Assembly (NCBI GenBank): GCA_018823285.1
Contig: JAHJIQ010000066.1
Span: forward strand, 46,539-110,538
DNA length: 64,000 nt
Reading direction: 5' to 3'
Origin: Pseudomonadota bacterium
GTDB lineage: Bacteria; Desulfobacterota; Desulfobulbia; Desulfobulbales; JAGXFP01
The translations under genes were made by a program, and so were the position numbers. Every line of letters starts with the position of its first letter. Position 1 is the first letter of the stretch. The notes beneath the pieces were generated by a model, which did not search any database, was not told the DNA's origin, and was given only the letters and a program-made list of their open reading frames with translations. This document shows, one piece after another, positions 54,292 through 63,762 of the stretch.

Positions 54292-56064
54292 TTAATGGTC
54301 GGTTGCAGCGGCAGCGCCTTTCGGGACGCGAATATCTTCAACCATGTGCTGGATGTGTTCCGGCGGCGGTGCGGTGAATTTGGAAACCACGGAGGCAACC
54401 GCAAAGTTGACCAGCGCGCCAACGGCGCCGAAGGAGCCGGGAGAAATGCCCAGCCACCAGTTGGCGGCGTTGTCCGGAGCCATGGCGGTGCCTTTGATGA
54501 ACAGCCAGCCCTTGAACCAGAAGATGTAGATCAGGGTGCTGCCGAGGCCAGCCAGCATGCCGCAGATGGCGCCGGTGCTGTTCATCCGTTTGTAGAAGAT
54601 GCCCATCATGATTGCCGGGAAGATCGATGAAGCGGCGAGTCCGAAAGCGAGGGCGACAACCTGGGCGGCAAAGCCCGGAGGATTGATGCCGAGGATCCCG
54701 GCAACGATGATCGCGCCGGCCATGGCGATCCTGCTGGCCAGGAGTTCCTGCTTCTCATCGATATTCGGCATGAAGATGCCTTTCAAGAGATCATGGGAAA
54801 TGGACGAGGCGATCGCCAGCAAAAGACCCGCAGCGGTGGAGAGGGCGGCGGCGATCCCACCGGCGGCGACCAGGGCGATAACCCAGTTGGGGAGCCCGGC
54901 GATTTCCGGATTGGCAAGAACCATGATGTCGTTGTCGACCTTGACCATCTCGTTGCCTTTCCAGCCGAATCCTGCAGCTTTTTCGTCAAGTCCCGCGCCA
55001 TAGTACTGGATTCTGCCGTCACCGTTCTTGTCCTCGTGTTTCAAGAGGCCGGTGGCCTCCCACTTGGTGAACCAGGTCGGGGCTTCGGAGATCTTCATGT
55101 TCCCGTCGGCTGCACCGACTTCACCGGTCTGAATGGTCTGCATCAGGTTCAGACGGGCCATGGCGCCGACTGCCGGCGCGGTGGTGTAGAGAATCGCGAT
55201 GAAGACCAGGGCCCAGCCTGCGGATGAACGGGCGTCGCGGACTTTCGGCACGGTGAAGAAACGGGTGATGACGTGGGGCAGTCCTGCGGTACCGATCATC
55301 AGGGACATGGTCAGCAGGAAAATGTCGAGCGTCGAGCCCTTTTGCGTCGTATAGGCGGCAAACCCGAGGTCCTTACAGATCAGGTCAAGCTTGTCCAGCA
55401 GGTACATGCCGCTGCCGTCGCTCATGGTGCTGCCGAGTCCGAGCTGTGGAATCGGGTTGCCGGTCAGCTGCAGGGAGATGAAGATTGCCGGTACGGTGTA
55501 GGCGAAGATCAGAACACAGTACTGGGCGATCTGGGTGTAGGTGATGCCCTTCATCCCGCCGAAAACCGCGTACACGAAAACGATGGCCATGCCGACGATA
55601 ACACCCATGGTGAAGTCGACTTCCAGGAAGCGGGAGAAGGCGACGCCGATTCCCTTCATCTGGCCGATAACGTAAGTGATCGAGGCGACGATCAGGCAGA
55701 GGATGGCCACCATCCTGGCGGTGTTTGAGTAAAAGCGGTCGCCGATGAACTCAGGTACGGTGAATTTTCCGTATTTTCTGAGATACGGGGCGAGAAGCAT
55801 GGCGAGCAGCACGTAGCCGCCGGTCCAGCCCATCAGGTAAACAGAGGCATCATAGCCCTTGAAAGCGATCAGCCCTGCCATGGAGATGAAAGAGGCGGCG
55901 CTCATCCAGTCGGCGCCGGTTGCCATGCCGTTCAAAACGGGATGAACGCCCTTGCCGGCCACGTAAAATTCAGAGGTGCTGCTCGCCTTGGCTTTAATGG
56001 CGATCCAGATGTAGAGGGCGAAAGTGGCGCCGACTACCAGAAAAGTGAGTGTTTTAAGATCCAT
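54292..56064 (-). CDS. ActP-like sodium/acetate symporter (VC_2705 family, large subunit)
   Basis: A 590-residue SLC5-family membrane transporter with about 13 helices. Family hallmarks include the N-terminal EFYVAGKGVHPVLNGMATGA, ADWMSAASFISMAGLI, GTAGLPHVITRFFTV and GGIAAALSTAAGLLLAIASS. A loop near residue 350 contains DKNGDGRIQYYG, which fits an EF-hand-type calcium loop; I recall a similar loop in relatives, so it may be a family trait. Paired with the upstream DUF4212 gene (24 bases away), as is usual for this family. Co-location with acs supports acetate as substrate, although related symporters take other carboxylates. Confidence 0.94.
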   Translation of the reverse strand: MDLKTLTFLVVGATFALYIWIAIKAKASSTSEFYVAGKGVHPVLNGMATGADWMSAASFISMAGLIAFKGYDASVYLMGWTGGYVLLAMLLAPYLRKYGKFTVPEFIGDRFYSNTARMVAILCLIVASITYVIGQMKGIGVAFSRFLEVDFTMGVIVGMAIVFVYAVFGGMKGITYTQIAQYCVLIFAYTVPAIFISLQLTGNPIPQLGLGSTMSDGSGMYLLDKLDLICKDLGFAAYTTQKGSTLDIFLLTMSLMIGTAGLPHVITRFFTVPKVRDARSSAGWALVFIAILYTTAPAVGAMARLNLMQTIQTGEVGAADGNMKISEAPTWFTKWEATGLLKHEDKNGDGRIQYYGAGLDEKAAGFGWKGNEMVKVDNDIMVLANPEIAGLPNWVIALVAAGGIAAALSTAAGLLLAIASSISHDLLKGIFMPNIDEKQELLASRIAMAGAIIVAGILGINPPGFAAQVVALAFGLAASSIFPAIMMGIFYKRMNSTGAICGMLAGLGSTLIYIFWFKGWLFIKGTAMAPDNAANWWLGISPGSFGAVGALVNFAVASVVSKFTAPPPEHIQHMVEDIRVPKGAAAATDH

Positions 56065-56087
56065 TTTAATATTCCCCTTTCAGTGAT

Positions 56088-56339
56088 TTAGTCTTCGTGA
56101 ACGTCGAATTCTTTGTCGAGTTTGTTCATGTTTTTGGCGTAGATGAAGATCAGGGCGACAAAGATATAAATGGACCCCTGCTGGGCAAACCAGAAGCCCA
56201 GTTTGTAACCACCCAACTTGATCCCGTTCAGGGCGTCGACCATAAAAATGCCGGCCCCGAATGAAACCGCAAACCAGATAACCAGACTGATAATGACCAG
56301 TCGCAGGTTTCTTTTCCAGTACTCTGCAGCGCTTTTCAT
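56088..56339 (-). CDS. DUF4212 small subunit of a sodium/solute symporter
   Basis: An 83-residue protein with two helices (about 14-35 and 49-70), fitting DUF4212/TIGR03647: the N-terminal EYWKRNLRLVIISLVIWFAV and IYIFVALIFIYAKNMNKLD are typical. This family accompanies VC_2705-type symporters. ATG 56339 has GGAGG nine bases upstream. First gene of the transport unit. Confidence 0.92.
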   Translation of the reverse strand: MKSAAEYWKRNLRLVIISLVIWFAVSFGAGIFMVDALNGIKLGGYKLGFWFAQQGSIYIFVALIFIYAKNMNKLDKEFDVHED

Positions 56340-56664
56340 CAATTTTTCCTCCTCAAGACTTTAACTTTGGAAATCCAAAATATACATTCAGGCGAGCAAA
56401 CCTGGTGCGGCTTTGATATTTCGTACGCCGCGCCACGAGCTAACCCGCCGTTTCACGCACCCAAACTACCACAATGTATTACATTGCAGTATCGGGGTTC
56501 CCCTGATTTTATCCGGGAGAAACCCTTATTTGTGGGAACGCCCTCCTTTGGGCAAAGGAGCAAGGCGACCGTGATCTTTACAGTTTTTGTGAATTAAACC
56601 TATCGGGGAAAACCTGATATTGAACCGCTGAACCCCTGAATTGTATCGCGAGGTGGCGCCGTTA
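56340..56664. other. Intergenic region upstream of the symporter unit
   Basis: About 325 bases. It should contain the promoter of the DUF4212-symporter unit (minus strand). No gene and no clear sigma-54 or sigma-70 site was recognised. Confidence 0.4.
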
Positions 56665-57321
56665 TTACAGGTTTAGAGAGGTGAGGCCTTCTCTGACTGC
56701 ATATTTGGTCAGATCGGCAACGCTGTGCAGGTCGAGTTTTTTCATGATTTTCCGCCGGTGGGACTCCGCCGTTTTGATGCTGATATAAAGGTGGTCAGCG
56801 ATATTCTTGGTCGACCATCCTTCGGCAATAAGTTGCAGGACTTCCCGCTCCCGGGTGCTCAGCGCCAGGGCGGTGTCGGCCGGTTTGCTCTGGAAGCGGT
56901 CCATGTAATCATCCAGCAGCACTCCGGCAATTTCCGGGCTCAGATAGCGCTTGTTCCCGGCGACCGTCCTGACCGCCTGCTCGAGTTCTTCTGCGGCGCA
57001 GTCCTTCAGGAGATACCCGACCGCCCCTGCCTGGTACATCTCGACCAGAAAACGTTTGTCGGAGTGCATCGACAGGGCGATGATCTTGGTCTCGGGGAGA
57101 TCGGCCATGATCTGGCGGGTTGCCTCGATGCCGTTCAGCTTCGGCATGGAGATATCCATAATCACCAGGTCCGGCCGGAATTGGCTGGCCAGTTTCACCG
57201 CCTGACGTCCGTCCTCGGCTTCGGCAACTACCGAGACTTTTGCACTCTTTTCCAGGATCGACCTGAGTCCGGCCCGCATAATTTTATGATCATCCGCCAG
57301 TAACACCGTAATTGTGGACAT
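56665..57321 (-). CDS. NarL/FixJ-type response regulator (CrbR-like)
   Basis: A 218-residue regulator: receiver (VLLADDHKIMRAGLRSIL; phospho-acceptor in DLVIMDISMP; Lys in YLLKDC) and a LuxR HTH (LALSTREREVLQLIAEGWST, LYISIKTAESHRRKIMKKLD). The ATG overlaps the stop of the upstream kinase (TAATG). In Vibrio and Pseudomonas a LuxR-type regulator, CrbR, activates acs with the transporter-kinase CrbS; a CrbS-like gene lies 3.5 kb away here, so cross-talk is plausible. Confidence 0.94.
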   Translation of the reverse strand: MSTITVLLADDHKIMRAGLRSILEKSAKVSVVAEAEDGRQAVKLASQFRPDLVIMDISMPKLNGIEATRQIMADLPETKIIALSMHSDKRFLVEMYQAGAVGYLLKDCAAEELEQAVRTVAGNKRYLSPEIAGVLLDDYMDRFQSKPADTALALSTREREVLQLIAEGWSTKNIADHLYISIKTAESHRRKIMKKLDLHSVADLTKYAVREGLTSLNL

Positions 57322-58787
57322 TATTCGAAAACCTCTACTGTGTTTTTTCCGGAGGGAAGGGGGACTTCCAGGGTAACGGTTGTGCCCTTGCCAAGTTTGG
57401 AATCCACCTGCATCTTACCACCCAGATGAGATAACCGCTCCCTGATACTGAACAGCCCGTAAGCATGGCCGGTCACCCGCTTTTCAACGGCGGCTATATC
57501 GAAACCGATACCGTTGTCTTTTACCCTTACCTGAAAACAGCCTCGTTTCGGGCTGGTGCTTACCTTTACCAGCCGGGCCTCGGCATGCTTATAAACATTG
57601 AACAGGATCTCCCGCACCGACCTGAAGAGCACCCCGTTGATGTCGTCGTTTAAGTTGGTTCCGCATTCTGCCCGAACCTGGCAGCTGATCCCGGTCTTTT
57701 TCCGGAAACCCTCGGCCAGCCATTCCAGGGCCGCTTCCAGCCCCAACTCGTAAAGGATCGGCGGGCTGAGTTCCAGGGTCAGGGAGCGAGTATCACGGAT
57801 GGCCTGGTCGAGAAAGCTGCGGGTTTCGTCAAACTCCTGCCGGATTTCTTCGTCGGCCAGATGACCGCGCAGGTTGTGCAGTTTCATCTTGACCAGGGAC
57901 AAGGTCTGGCCGATCTGGTCGTGGAGTTCTGCAGCGAGGATGCGTCGCTCGCGATCCTCGGCAAGTGAGAGTTCCGAAGCGAGTGCTTTGAGCTGCTGTT
58001 GATAGAGAAGCAGTTTCTCCTCGGCCAGTTTGCGCTCGGTGATATCATCGTAGACATTCACGATCTCACCGGAGGGGAGTTTGTAGATATAATGCTCTTT
58101 CCACATGCCGAGGCGATCATCCCGGTAGATGGTCACCGGGTAGTGCTCGGGAATTCCGCTCTTCCAGACCCTTTTATAGATTGACTGGAGGCCGGGGGTG
58201 ACCGTTGAGGGCAGGGCCTCGATGATGTTACGGCCGATCAGGTCGTTGCGTTTTTTTCCCTCGATTCTTTCGGCGGCCCGGTTGAAATTGACCACCAGGA
58301 AAACCTCGCCGTTTTCCGATGGTTTCAGGACCATCACCCCGTTACTCATGTTGTCGAACAACTCACGAAAACGCGCTTCGCTGCTGGCCAGCGCTTCCCT
58401 GGTTTTCTTGAGGGCGTCCAGGTCACGGATCACCAGGAGCAGATGCGGTGTCGACTGGTGTTGCATCTGCATGGCCGATAATTTACCAAGCAGCGGCTGT
58501 CCGAACTTGTCCTGAAAGGCTACTTCCAGATCCATCACGGAGCGTTTTTTGGCCAGTTCGTGCAGTATCCGGTCGCAGATATCATGCTTGTACCAGATCG
58601 GCAAATCCGGCATGCGTCTGCCGACCAGCTCCTTGCAATCAAAACCGGTGAACCGGGAAAAACTCTCGTTGCAGTCCACAACCTCGGCAGTCTCCAGTCT
58701 GCAGAGACACACGGCGTCTTCGCTGGTCTGAAAAGCCGTATAAAAACGCTGGCGGCCCGCCTGTAATGTTTCCTGTTCCACCCCCAA
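57321..58787 (-). CDS. PAS-PAS HisKA_3 sensor kinase (NarX-like)
   Basis: A 488-residue cytoplasmic kinase without membrane segments. PAS1 about 10-125, PAS2 about 135-260 (EARFRELFDNMSNGVMVLKP), dimerisation/phospho-acceptor ELHDQIGQTLSLVKMKL near residue 290, and an ATPase domain (VREILFNVYKHAEA, VKDNGIGFD, YGLFSIRERLSHLGGKMQV) with all boxes. It starts with TTG at 58787, supported by AAGGAG eight bases upstream; a GTG two codons on is possible. Translationally coupled to the regulator at 56665. Its signal is unknown; the neighbourhood suggests acetate or its metabolic state. Confidence 0.94.
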   Translation of the reverse strand: MGVEQETLQAGRQRFYTAFQTSEDAVCLCRLETAEVVDCNESFSRFTGFDCKELVGRRMPDLPIWYKHDICDRILHELAKKRSVMDLEVAFQDKFGQPLLGKLSAMQMQHQSTPHLLLVIRDLDALKKTREALASSEARFRELFDNMSNGVMVLKPSENGEVFLVVNFNRAAERIEGKKRNDLIGRNIIEALPSTVTPGLQSIYKRVWKSGIPEHYPVTIYRDDRLGMWKEHYIYKLPSGEIVNVYDDITERKLAEEKLLLYQQQLKALASELSLAEDRERRILAAELHDQIGQTLSLVKMKLHNLRGHLADEEIRQEFDETRSFLDQAIRDTRSLTLELSPPILYELGLEAALEWLAEGFRKKTGISCQVRAECGTNLNDDINGVLFRSVREILFNVYKHAEARLVKVSTSPKRGCFQVRVKDNGIGFDIAAVEKRVTGHAYGLFSIRERLSHLGGKMQVDSKLGKGTTVTLEVPLPSGKNTVEVFE

Positions 58788-58906
58788 GGTTCGGACTCCT
58801 TATCTATTGTGTCGCTCAGTTGCTGCATGGTATATCGCAACCGGCCTGGCGGGGACAGAAGCGATGCTGTTTTCTAGATACCACAACTTTCCGAGTTTGG
58901 CCAATC

Positions 58907-59010
58907 TCCCGATAAAGCTTAAGTTGAGCAGCTGGCCTGCTCGCAAGAAACTTAATACCCGAAGGGTGAAAAAATCAGTCATTCCGGCTTCCGGCTGCCG
59001 GCTTCTGAAT
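58907..59010 (+). repeat. Dispersed intergenic repeat, copy D
   Basis: TCCCGATAAAGCTTAAGTTG, AGCAGCTGGCCTGCTCGCAA, GAAACTTAATACCCGAAGGG, then TGAAAAAATCAGTCATTC and a CGGCTTCCGGCTGCCGGCTT tail. It shares the TCCCGATAAAGC start and AATCAGTCATTC end with copy A. It lies between the divergent signalling operons. Confidence 0.78.
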
Positions 59011-59158
59011 TCTCATCATGAACTGTCCGGGGGTGCTGCCGGATCAGGTTGCGGTGGGGCGAAACGGGGTGTGGATTGCTTGCGCTCGCCACTTCGATCG
59101 GGTACCATTGCTGACACATCTTAATCTGGTAAATACTGTTGATGACGGGAGAAAAGTG

Positions 59159-59566
59159 ATGGTGCCAAAGGTTCTGCTGGTCGATGATGAGCCTAATATC
59201 CTCTTGTCGCTGGAATTTCTGATGCAGAAGGAGGGATACGAGGTGCTGGTCGCCGAAAACGGCGATGAGGCTCTTGCCGTTGCCCGTCGGAGTATGCCTG
59301 ATCTGATTATTCTTGATGTCATGCTGCCGAGTCCCAATGGGTATGAGGTGTGCCAGTCCCTGCGTGCCGATCCGCAATTGAACGGGATCCATATCCTGAT
59401 GTTGACCGCGAAAAGTAATCCCGCAGAGCGGGAAAAGGGGTTGGCCATGGGAGCTGATGATTATGTCAGCAAGCCCTTTTCCAACCGTGAACTGGTAGAC
59501 AAGGTGCGGCTGATTCTGGGCTCGAATCGTGCCGTTTCCCGGGACGATGAAGTAAACGGGCCATGA
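59159..59566 (+). CDS. Single-domain response regulator
   Basis: A 135-residue receiver with no output domain: KVLLVDDEPN, phospho-acceptor in LIILDVMLPSPNGYEV, MLTAKSNP, DDYVSKPFSNREL. I chose ATG 59159 (GGGAG eight bases upstream); the frame is open from 59018. First gene of a four-gene unit ending with the CrbS-like kinase, its probable phosphodonor. Overlaps the next gene by four bases (ATGA). Confidence 0.93.
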   Translation: MVPKVLLVDDEPNILLSLEFLMQKEGYEVLVAENGDEALAVARRSMPDLIILDVMLPSPNGYEVCQSLRADPQLNGIHILMLTAKSNPAEREKGLAMGADDYVSKPFSNRELVDKVRLILGSNRAVSRDDEVNGP

Positions 59567-60585
59567 CCGCAATATTCCCTTTAACATCTCTTTCAGGCTT
59601 GCTCTGCGAGTTATTTGAGCAGGTTCGGGAGGGGGTGCTGCTCTGTGATGCGGCAGGTGGAGTGATTTCCGCCAACCGATCTGCGGGCCGGCAGCTGGGC
59701 AGGGGCTCATTTGCGGCGACCGGGCTTGGCGACCTCTTTGCCGAACCCTGCCTTTCCCGGGCTCGCGCCTGCGTTGAGGAGTCTTCCGACAGGACAATAG
59801 ATTTTCTGTGTCCGGACCGGGACGGGACGCATCTTTTCGATTGTCGTCTCTACCGGTATGGGAGGTCGGATGTTGATTCCCCTTTTTACCTTCTCTCCTT
59901 CAGTGAAGCATTGCATTCGGAAAGTCATGAAGCCCCCGAAGGCGGGCGGTGTGATTCCATCGGCAGATTGCGCCAGCCATTGGCGAATTTGAAGGCGGCG
60001 GCGGAAAACCTGCTGACCTACCCGGATATGTCTACGGTCATGCGGAGTGCTTTTGAAAATATCATCGCTCAGGAGAGCGACAGTCTGACCCGGACCGTTG
60101 ATGGTCTTGCAGGTCTGTGCACGGAGAGCCTGACCGGTAATTTTATTCCCGTGCCCTGCAACGCGATGGTTCTCGTCGGCAGGGTGTTGTCTCTGGCTGG
60201 TTCTCCACTGAAATTGGCCCCGATGAGCCCCGTTGATTTGCAGGAGGTGCTGGTCGATGGTCGATGGATGCAGCAATTGCTGCTCTCGCTCTTCGAGTTT
60301 CTGCGGGAAAACAACATAGATCTCTCAGCGCTCCGTTTTCATCCTGAAGCAACGGGACGTTTTATCTACCTGGATATGCTCTGGGAAGGTTCGCCATTAA
60401 AGGCAGCCGCCATCGAGGAATGGCGGCGCCTGCCCTTGAGCCGAGTGGCAGGTTCCCCAAGTGGCGCTGATGTCCTGCGAGGGCATGGCAGTGATTTGTG
60501 GAGCCAGAAATCCGAGAAGGCGGGGTTTGCACTGATTCGCCTTCCCCTGCCGCTGGCTTCTGCGGAGAGGAATACCAATGGCTGA
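59563..60585 (+). CDS. PAS-containing histidine-kinase-like protein lacking the phospho-acceptor
   Basis: A 340-residue soluble protein. A PAS-like domain (about 10-120; LLCELFEQVREGVLLCDAAG) precedes a segment similar to an H-box, but where kinases read H-x-L-R-x-P-L it reads GRLRQPLANLKAAAENLL, without histidine. The following region has the helical layout of an ATPase domain (MQQLLLSLFEFLRENNID), ending GHGSDLWSQKSEKAGFALIR, but the ATP boxes are eroded. It lies within the receiver/CrbS operon, overlapping the next gene by eight bases. I infer a regulatory adaptor; a similar pseudo-kinase accompanies some acetate-symporter loci as far as I recall. Confidence 0.75.
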   Translation: MTAIFPLTSLSGLLCELFEQVREGVLLCDAAGGVISANRSAGRQLGRGSFAATGLGDLFAEPCLSRARACVEESSDRTIDFLCPDRDGTHLFDCRLYRYGRSDVDSPFYLLSFSEALHSESHEAPEGGRCDSIGRLRQPLANLKAAAENLLTYPDMSTVMRSAFENIIAQESDSLTRTVDGLAGLCTESLTGNFIPVPCNAMVLVGRVLSLAGSPLKLAPMSPVDLQEVLVDGRWMQQLLLSLFEFLRENNIDLSALRFHPEATGRFIYLDMLWEGSPLKAAAIEEWRRLPLSRVAGSPSGADVLRGHGSDLWSQKSEKAGFALIRLPLPLASAERNTNG

Positions 60586-60808
60586 GCAGAAAAAAATCAA
60601 CGAACGGCTGATTGCCCTGGTCTGCCTTGGAATTGTCGCGTTCAACTACCCGCTGCTGGGTCTGTTCAGCAAAAAATGGTTCTTTTCCGGTGTGCCTTTA
60701 CTGTACCTCTATATCTTTTCTCTCTGGTTCCTGTTCATCATTGTCCTGGCCCTGATTATCCGGAAACGACCTTCGCCGGCTTCAACGTCGGGAAAAAGGG
60801 TTTTGTAG
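60578..60808 (+). CDS. Small two-helix membrane protein
   Basis: A 76-residue protein with two hydrophobic helices (ERLIALVCLGIVAFNYPLLG and PLLYLYIFSLWFLFIIVLAL) and a charged tail. It is placed like the small subunit of SLC5-type transporters, directly before a transporter-kinase fusion (9 bases), so it may be its accessory subunit. Function unproven. Confidence 0.85.
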   Translation: MAEQKKINERLIALVCLGIVAFNYPLLGLFSKKWFFSGVPLLYLYIFSLWFLFIIVLALIIRKRPSPASTSGKRVL

Positions 60809-60817
60809 GGGGATGCC

Positions 60818-63529
60818 ATGCTGCCGGAATGGCTGATTCTCCTGATTTCGCTGGTCTACCTGGGCGGCCTGTTTGCCATTGCTTCTTACGGAGATAACCG
60901 GGCCGATCTCGGGCGTTCCATTATCAGCAACCCTTATGTTTATACCCTCTCGATTGCCGTCTATTGCACGGCCTGGACCTATTACGGAAGCGTGGGCCGG
61001 GCTGCGGCTACCGGCATCGGCTTTTTGCCTATCTATTTAGGCCCTACCCTGATGGCGGCGCTGTGGTGGTTTGTGCTGCGAAAGATCATCCGCATTGCCA
61101 AGGTCCATCGAATTACTTCCATCGCCGACTTCATCGCCTCCCGATACGGCAAAAGCGCTCTGGCCGGTGGCCTGGTAACGGTGATTGCCATGGTCGGCAC
61201 CGTTCCCTACATCTCATTACAACTGAAGGCCATTTCCCGGACCTTTACGTTCATGCATGTTTACCCTGAGCTTGAACTGCTCCAACAGCACTCACAATCC
61301 TTCTGGTACGATACCGCTTTTGCGGTGGCCATCATTCTGGCGGTCTTTTCGATATTTTTCGGAACCCGGCATGTCGATGCCACTGAAAGGCACGAGGGGA
61401 TGGTGGCCGCCATTGCCTTCGAGTCGGTGGTCAAGCTCCTGGCCTTCAGCATTGCCGGAATCTATGTGACCTTCTTCCTGTTCAGCGGCCCTTTTGATCT
61501 GTTTGAGCGGATGGCCGGGGTCCCTGAACTGGGAAATCTGATGACCTTTGACGTTCTTCCCGGAGGCTATGTAAACTGGTTTACCCTCACCCTGCTGTCG
61601 ATGTCCGCGATCATGTTTCTGCCCAGGCAGTTCCAGGTGCTGGTGGTGGAAAATGTCAACGAGGAGCATGTCAGAAAGGCGGCCTGGCTTTTCCCGCTGT
61701 ATCTGTTTGCCATCAATCTTTTTGTCTTACCCATAGCGATGGCCGGGATCTTGCGGTTCGGCACAACCGGAGTTGACCCGGACATCTTTGTCCTTATGCT
61801 GCCGATGGCCGCCCAGCAGAAATTCATCAGCATCCTGGTTTATCTCGGCGGTCTCTCGGCCGCTACCAGTATGGTGATTGTTGCGACCATCGCTTTATCC
61901 ACCATGATCTGTAACCAGCTGGTGATGGCGACTCTGTTGCGTATTCCATTGCTCAGGCAGAGAGATCTTGGCGGAATGGTGCTCGCGATTCGACGGGGCT
62001 GTATTATTGTGCTGCTGCTCTTCGGGTACATCTATTACAGGATTATCGGCGATTCGGTTGGGCTGGTTTCCATCGGCCTGGTTTCTTTCGCCGCCGTTGC
62101 CCAGCTTGCGCCACCGCTGCTGTTCGGCATATTCTGGAAGGGTGCGAGCTGCCGGGGGGCGATTTACGGGCTGGCGGCCGGTTTTCTGGTCTGGGCCTAC
62201 ACTTTGTTCATCCCCACCTTTGCCGGTTCGAATGCTGCGGTCGCCTCTTTCCTCACCCATGGCCCTTTCGGGATCGACCTCCTTCGCCCCTATCAGCTCC
62301 TTGGTCTTGATATGTTCGACCCGATAACGCATTCGGTGTTCTGGAGTATGCTCGCAAATTTAAGCCTCCTGGTGGGCCTGTCGCTTCTCGACAGTCAGTC
62401 GACCATGGAACGGATTCAGGCATCCCTGTTTGTTGACGTTTACCGCCACAGCGGAGGGCCCCATATCTGGCACGGCAAGGCCATGATCACGGAACTGAAG
62501 AAACTGCTGGCCCGCTTTATCGGCGACCCTAAAGCCGACCGGGCCTTGCTGGATTACGGTCGCAGCCGCGATATCGAGCTTGCGGCAGGGATGCAGGCCG
62601 ACACCGATCTGGTTGAATATGCCGAGAAGCTCCTGGCCGGCGCCATTGGGGCCGCATCGGCCAGGATCATGGTCTCTTCGGTGGTCAAGGGGGAGGAGAT
62701 CAGCCAGGAAGGGCTGTTGAGCATTCTCGATGAAACCTCGCAGGTGATTGAATACAGTCATCGTCTGGAACAGAAGTCGCTGGAGCTTGAGGAGGCGACC
62801 AATAAGCTGCGGGAAGCAAATTTGCGGTTGAGGGAACTTGACCGGTTGAAGGATGAGTTTGTGTCAACGGTCAGCCACGAGCTCCGCACCCCTCTCACCT
62901 CCATTCGCTCCTTTTCAGAGATCCTGCAGGATAATCCGGAGCTCAATCAGTCGGAACGACGAAGGTATCTGGGCATCGTGGTCAAGGAAACCGAGCGGCT
63001 GACGAGGTTGATCAATCAGGTCCTGAATCTGGCGAAAATCGAGGCGGGGCAGGCAGACTGGCAGATGCAGGACCTGGATATCGTCGAGCTGGCCGGTGAG
63101 GCTCTGGAATCCACCAGCCGACTTTTTTCCGACAAAGGAATCGCTTTAAGTATCGAACTGCCGGACCATCCGGTCCTGATTTTTGCCGATCACGATCGTT
63201 TGATGCGCGTTTTTATCAATCTTCTGTCCAATGCGGTCAAATTCTCTCCGGCGGTTGGCGGTCGGGTTGAGGTTGCGCTGAGGCATCAGAACGAAGGTGT
63301 GTATTGCGAGATTGGTGATAACGGGTGCGGGGTCCCTCCCGGCGACGAGGAGATCATCTTTGAAAAGTTCCACCGGACCAGTACCTCCAGGGACGGCAAC
63401 CCGCAGGGTACGGGGCTGGGGTTGTCGATCAGCCGCCACATCATCGAATACCATAACGGCCGGATCTGGGTGGAACCGTCAGCACAGACCGGCGCCCGGT
63501 TTATCTTCTTTATCCCTTTCGGGATTTAG
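60818..63529 (+). CDS. CrbS-like sodium/solute-symporter-histidine-kinase fusion
   Basis: A 903-residue sensor. Residues 1-~530 form an SLC5-type transporter domain with about 13 helices (TAWTYYGSVGRAAATGIGFL, HRITSIADFIASRYGK, LGGLSAATSMVIVATIALST). A linker/PAS-like region and coiled coil (about 570-665) lead to a complete kinase: H-box [14 protein letters not shown] near 685, N-box INLLSNAVKFSP, G1 GDNGCGVP, F-box/G2 EKFHRTST and GTGLGLSIS. CrbS of Vibrio and Pseudomonas has this architecture and, with CrbR, controls acs; the acs cluster nearby supports the same role. GGGGGAT precedes the ATG. Part of the H-box region is repeated downstream at 63761. Confidence 0.94.
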   Translation: MLPEWLILLISLVYLGGLFAIASYGDNRADLGRSIISNPYVYTLSIAVYCTAWTYYGSVGRAAATGIGFLPIYLGPTLMAALWWFVLRKIIRIAKVHRITSIADFIASRYGKSALAGGLVTVIAMVGTVPYISLQLKAISRTFTFMHVYPELELLQQHSQSFWYDTAFAVAIILAVFSIFFGTRHVDATERHEGMVAAIAFESVVKLLAFSIAGIYVTFFLFSGPFDLFERMAGVPELGNLMTFDVLPGGYVNWFTLTLLSMSAIMFLPRQFQVLVVENVNEEHVRKAAWLFPLYLFAINLFVLPIAMAGILRFGTTGVDPDIFVLMLPMAAQQKFISILVYLGGLSAATSMVIVATIALSTMICNQLVMATLLRIPLLRQRDLGGMVLAIRRGCIIVLLLFGYIYYRIIGDSVGLVSIGLVSFAAVAQLAPPLLFGIFWKGASCRGAIYGLAAGFLVWAYTLFIPTFAGSNAAVASFLTHGPFGIDLLRPYQLLGLDMFDPITHSVFWSMLANLSLLVGLSLLDSQSTMERIQASLFVDVYRHSGGPHIWHGKAMITELKKLLARFIGDPKADRALLDYGRSRDIELAAGMQADTDLVEYAEKLLAGAIGAASARIMVSSVVKGEEISQEGLLSILDETSQVIEYSHRLEQKSLELEEATNKLREANLRLRELDRLKDEFVSTVSHELRTPLTSIRSFSEILQDNPELNQSERRRYLGIVVKETERLTRLINQVLNLAKIEAGQADWQMQDLDIVELAGEALESTSRLFSDKGIALSIELPDHPVLIFADHDRLMRVFINLLSNAVKFSPAVGGRVEVALRHQNEGVYCEIGDNGCGVPPGDEEIIFEKFHRTSTSRDGNPQGTGLGLSISRHIIEYHNGRIWVEPSAQTGARFIFFIPFGI

Positions 63530-63560
63530 CCAGGATATTTGCCCGGCAACGATCAGGTAT

Positions 63561-63632
63561 TCAAGAGGTGTATTGACTTTGATCCGGCGTATTTTTCCCA
63601 TCAAAAGTCAAAAGCAGACTTGACCCCTCGCT
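63561..63632 (+). repeat. 72-bp direct repeat, copy 1
   Basis: TCAAGAGGTGTATTGACTTT to the end AGACTTGACCCCTCGCT. It matches 63691-63762 with one mismatch (GATCCGG versus GATACGG). The bases between copies repeat TGACCCCTCGC again. The sequence resembles the flanks of REP/RAYT-type elements as I remember them, but no transposase is present. Confidence 0.85.
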
Positions 63633-63690
63633 CTCGCCACATCTGACCCCTCGCCAAAGATCAGTCACATCTTAATTTTGTTACGTACAG

Positions 63691-63762
63691 TCAAGAGGTG
63701 TATTGACTTTGATACGGCGTATTTTTCCCATCAAAAGTCAAAAGCAGACTTGACCCCTCGCT
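63691..63762 (+). repeat. 72-bp direct repeat, copy 2
   Basis: Second copy, 130 bases downstream of the first. Its last bases (CT) merge into the duplicated kinase sequence beginning at 63761, so this repeat marks the left junction of the duplication. Confidence 0.85.

Noticed and set aside
54295..55728. Plus-strand frames opposite the acetate symporter
   Set aside because: Antisense shadows of a strongly conserved transporter gene.
58979..59797. 272-codon minus-strand frame
   Set aside because: Antisense to the single-domain response regulator, with Pro/Arg-rich, motif-free sequence.
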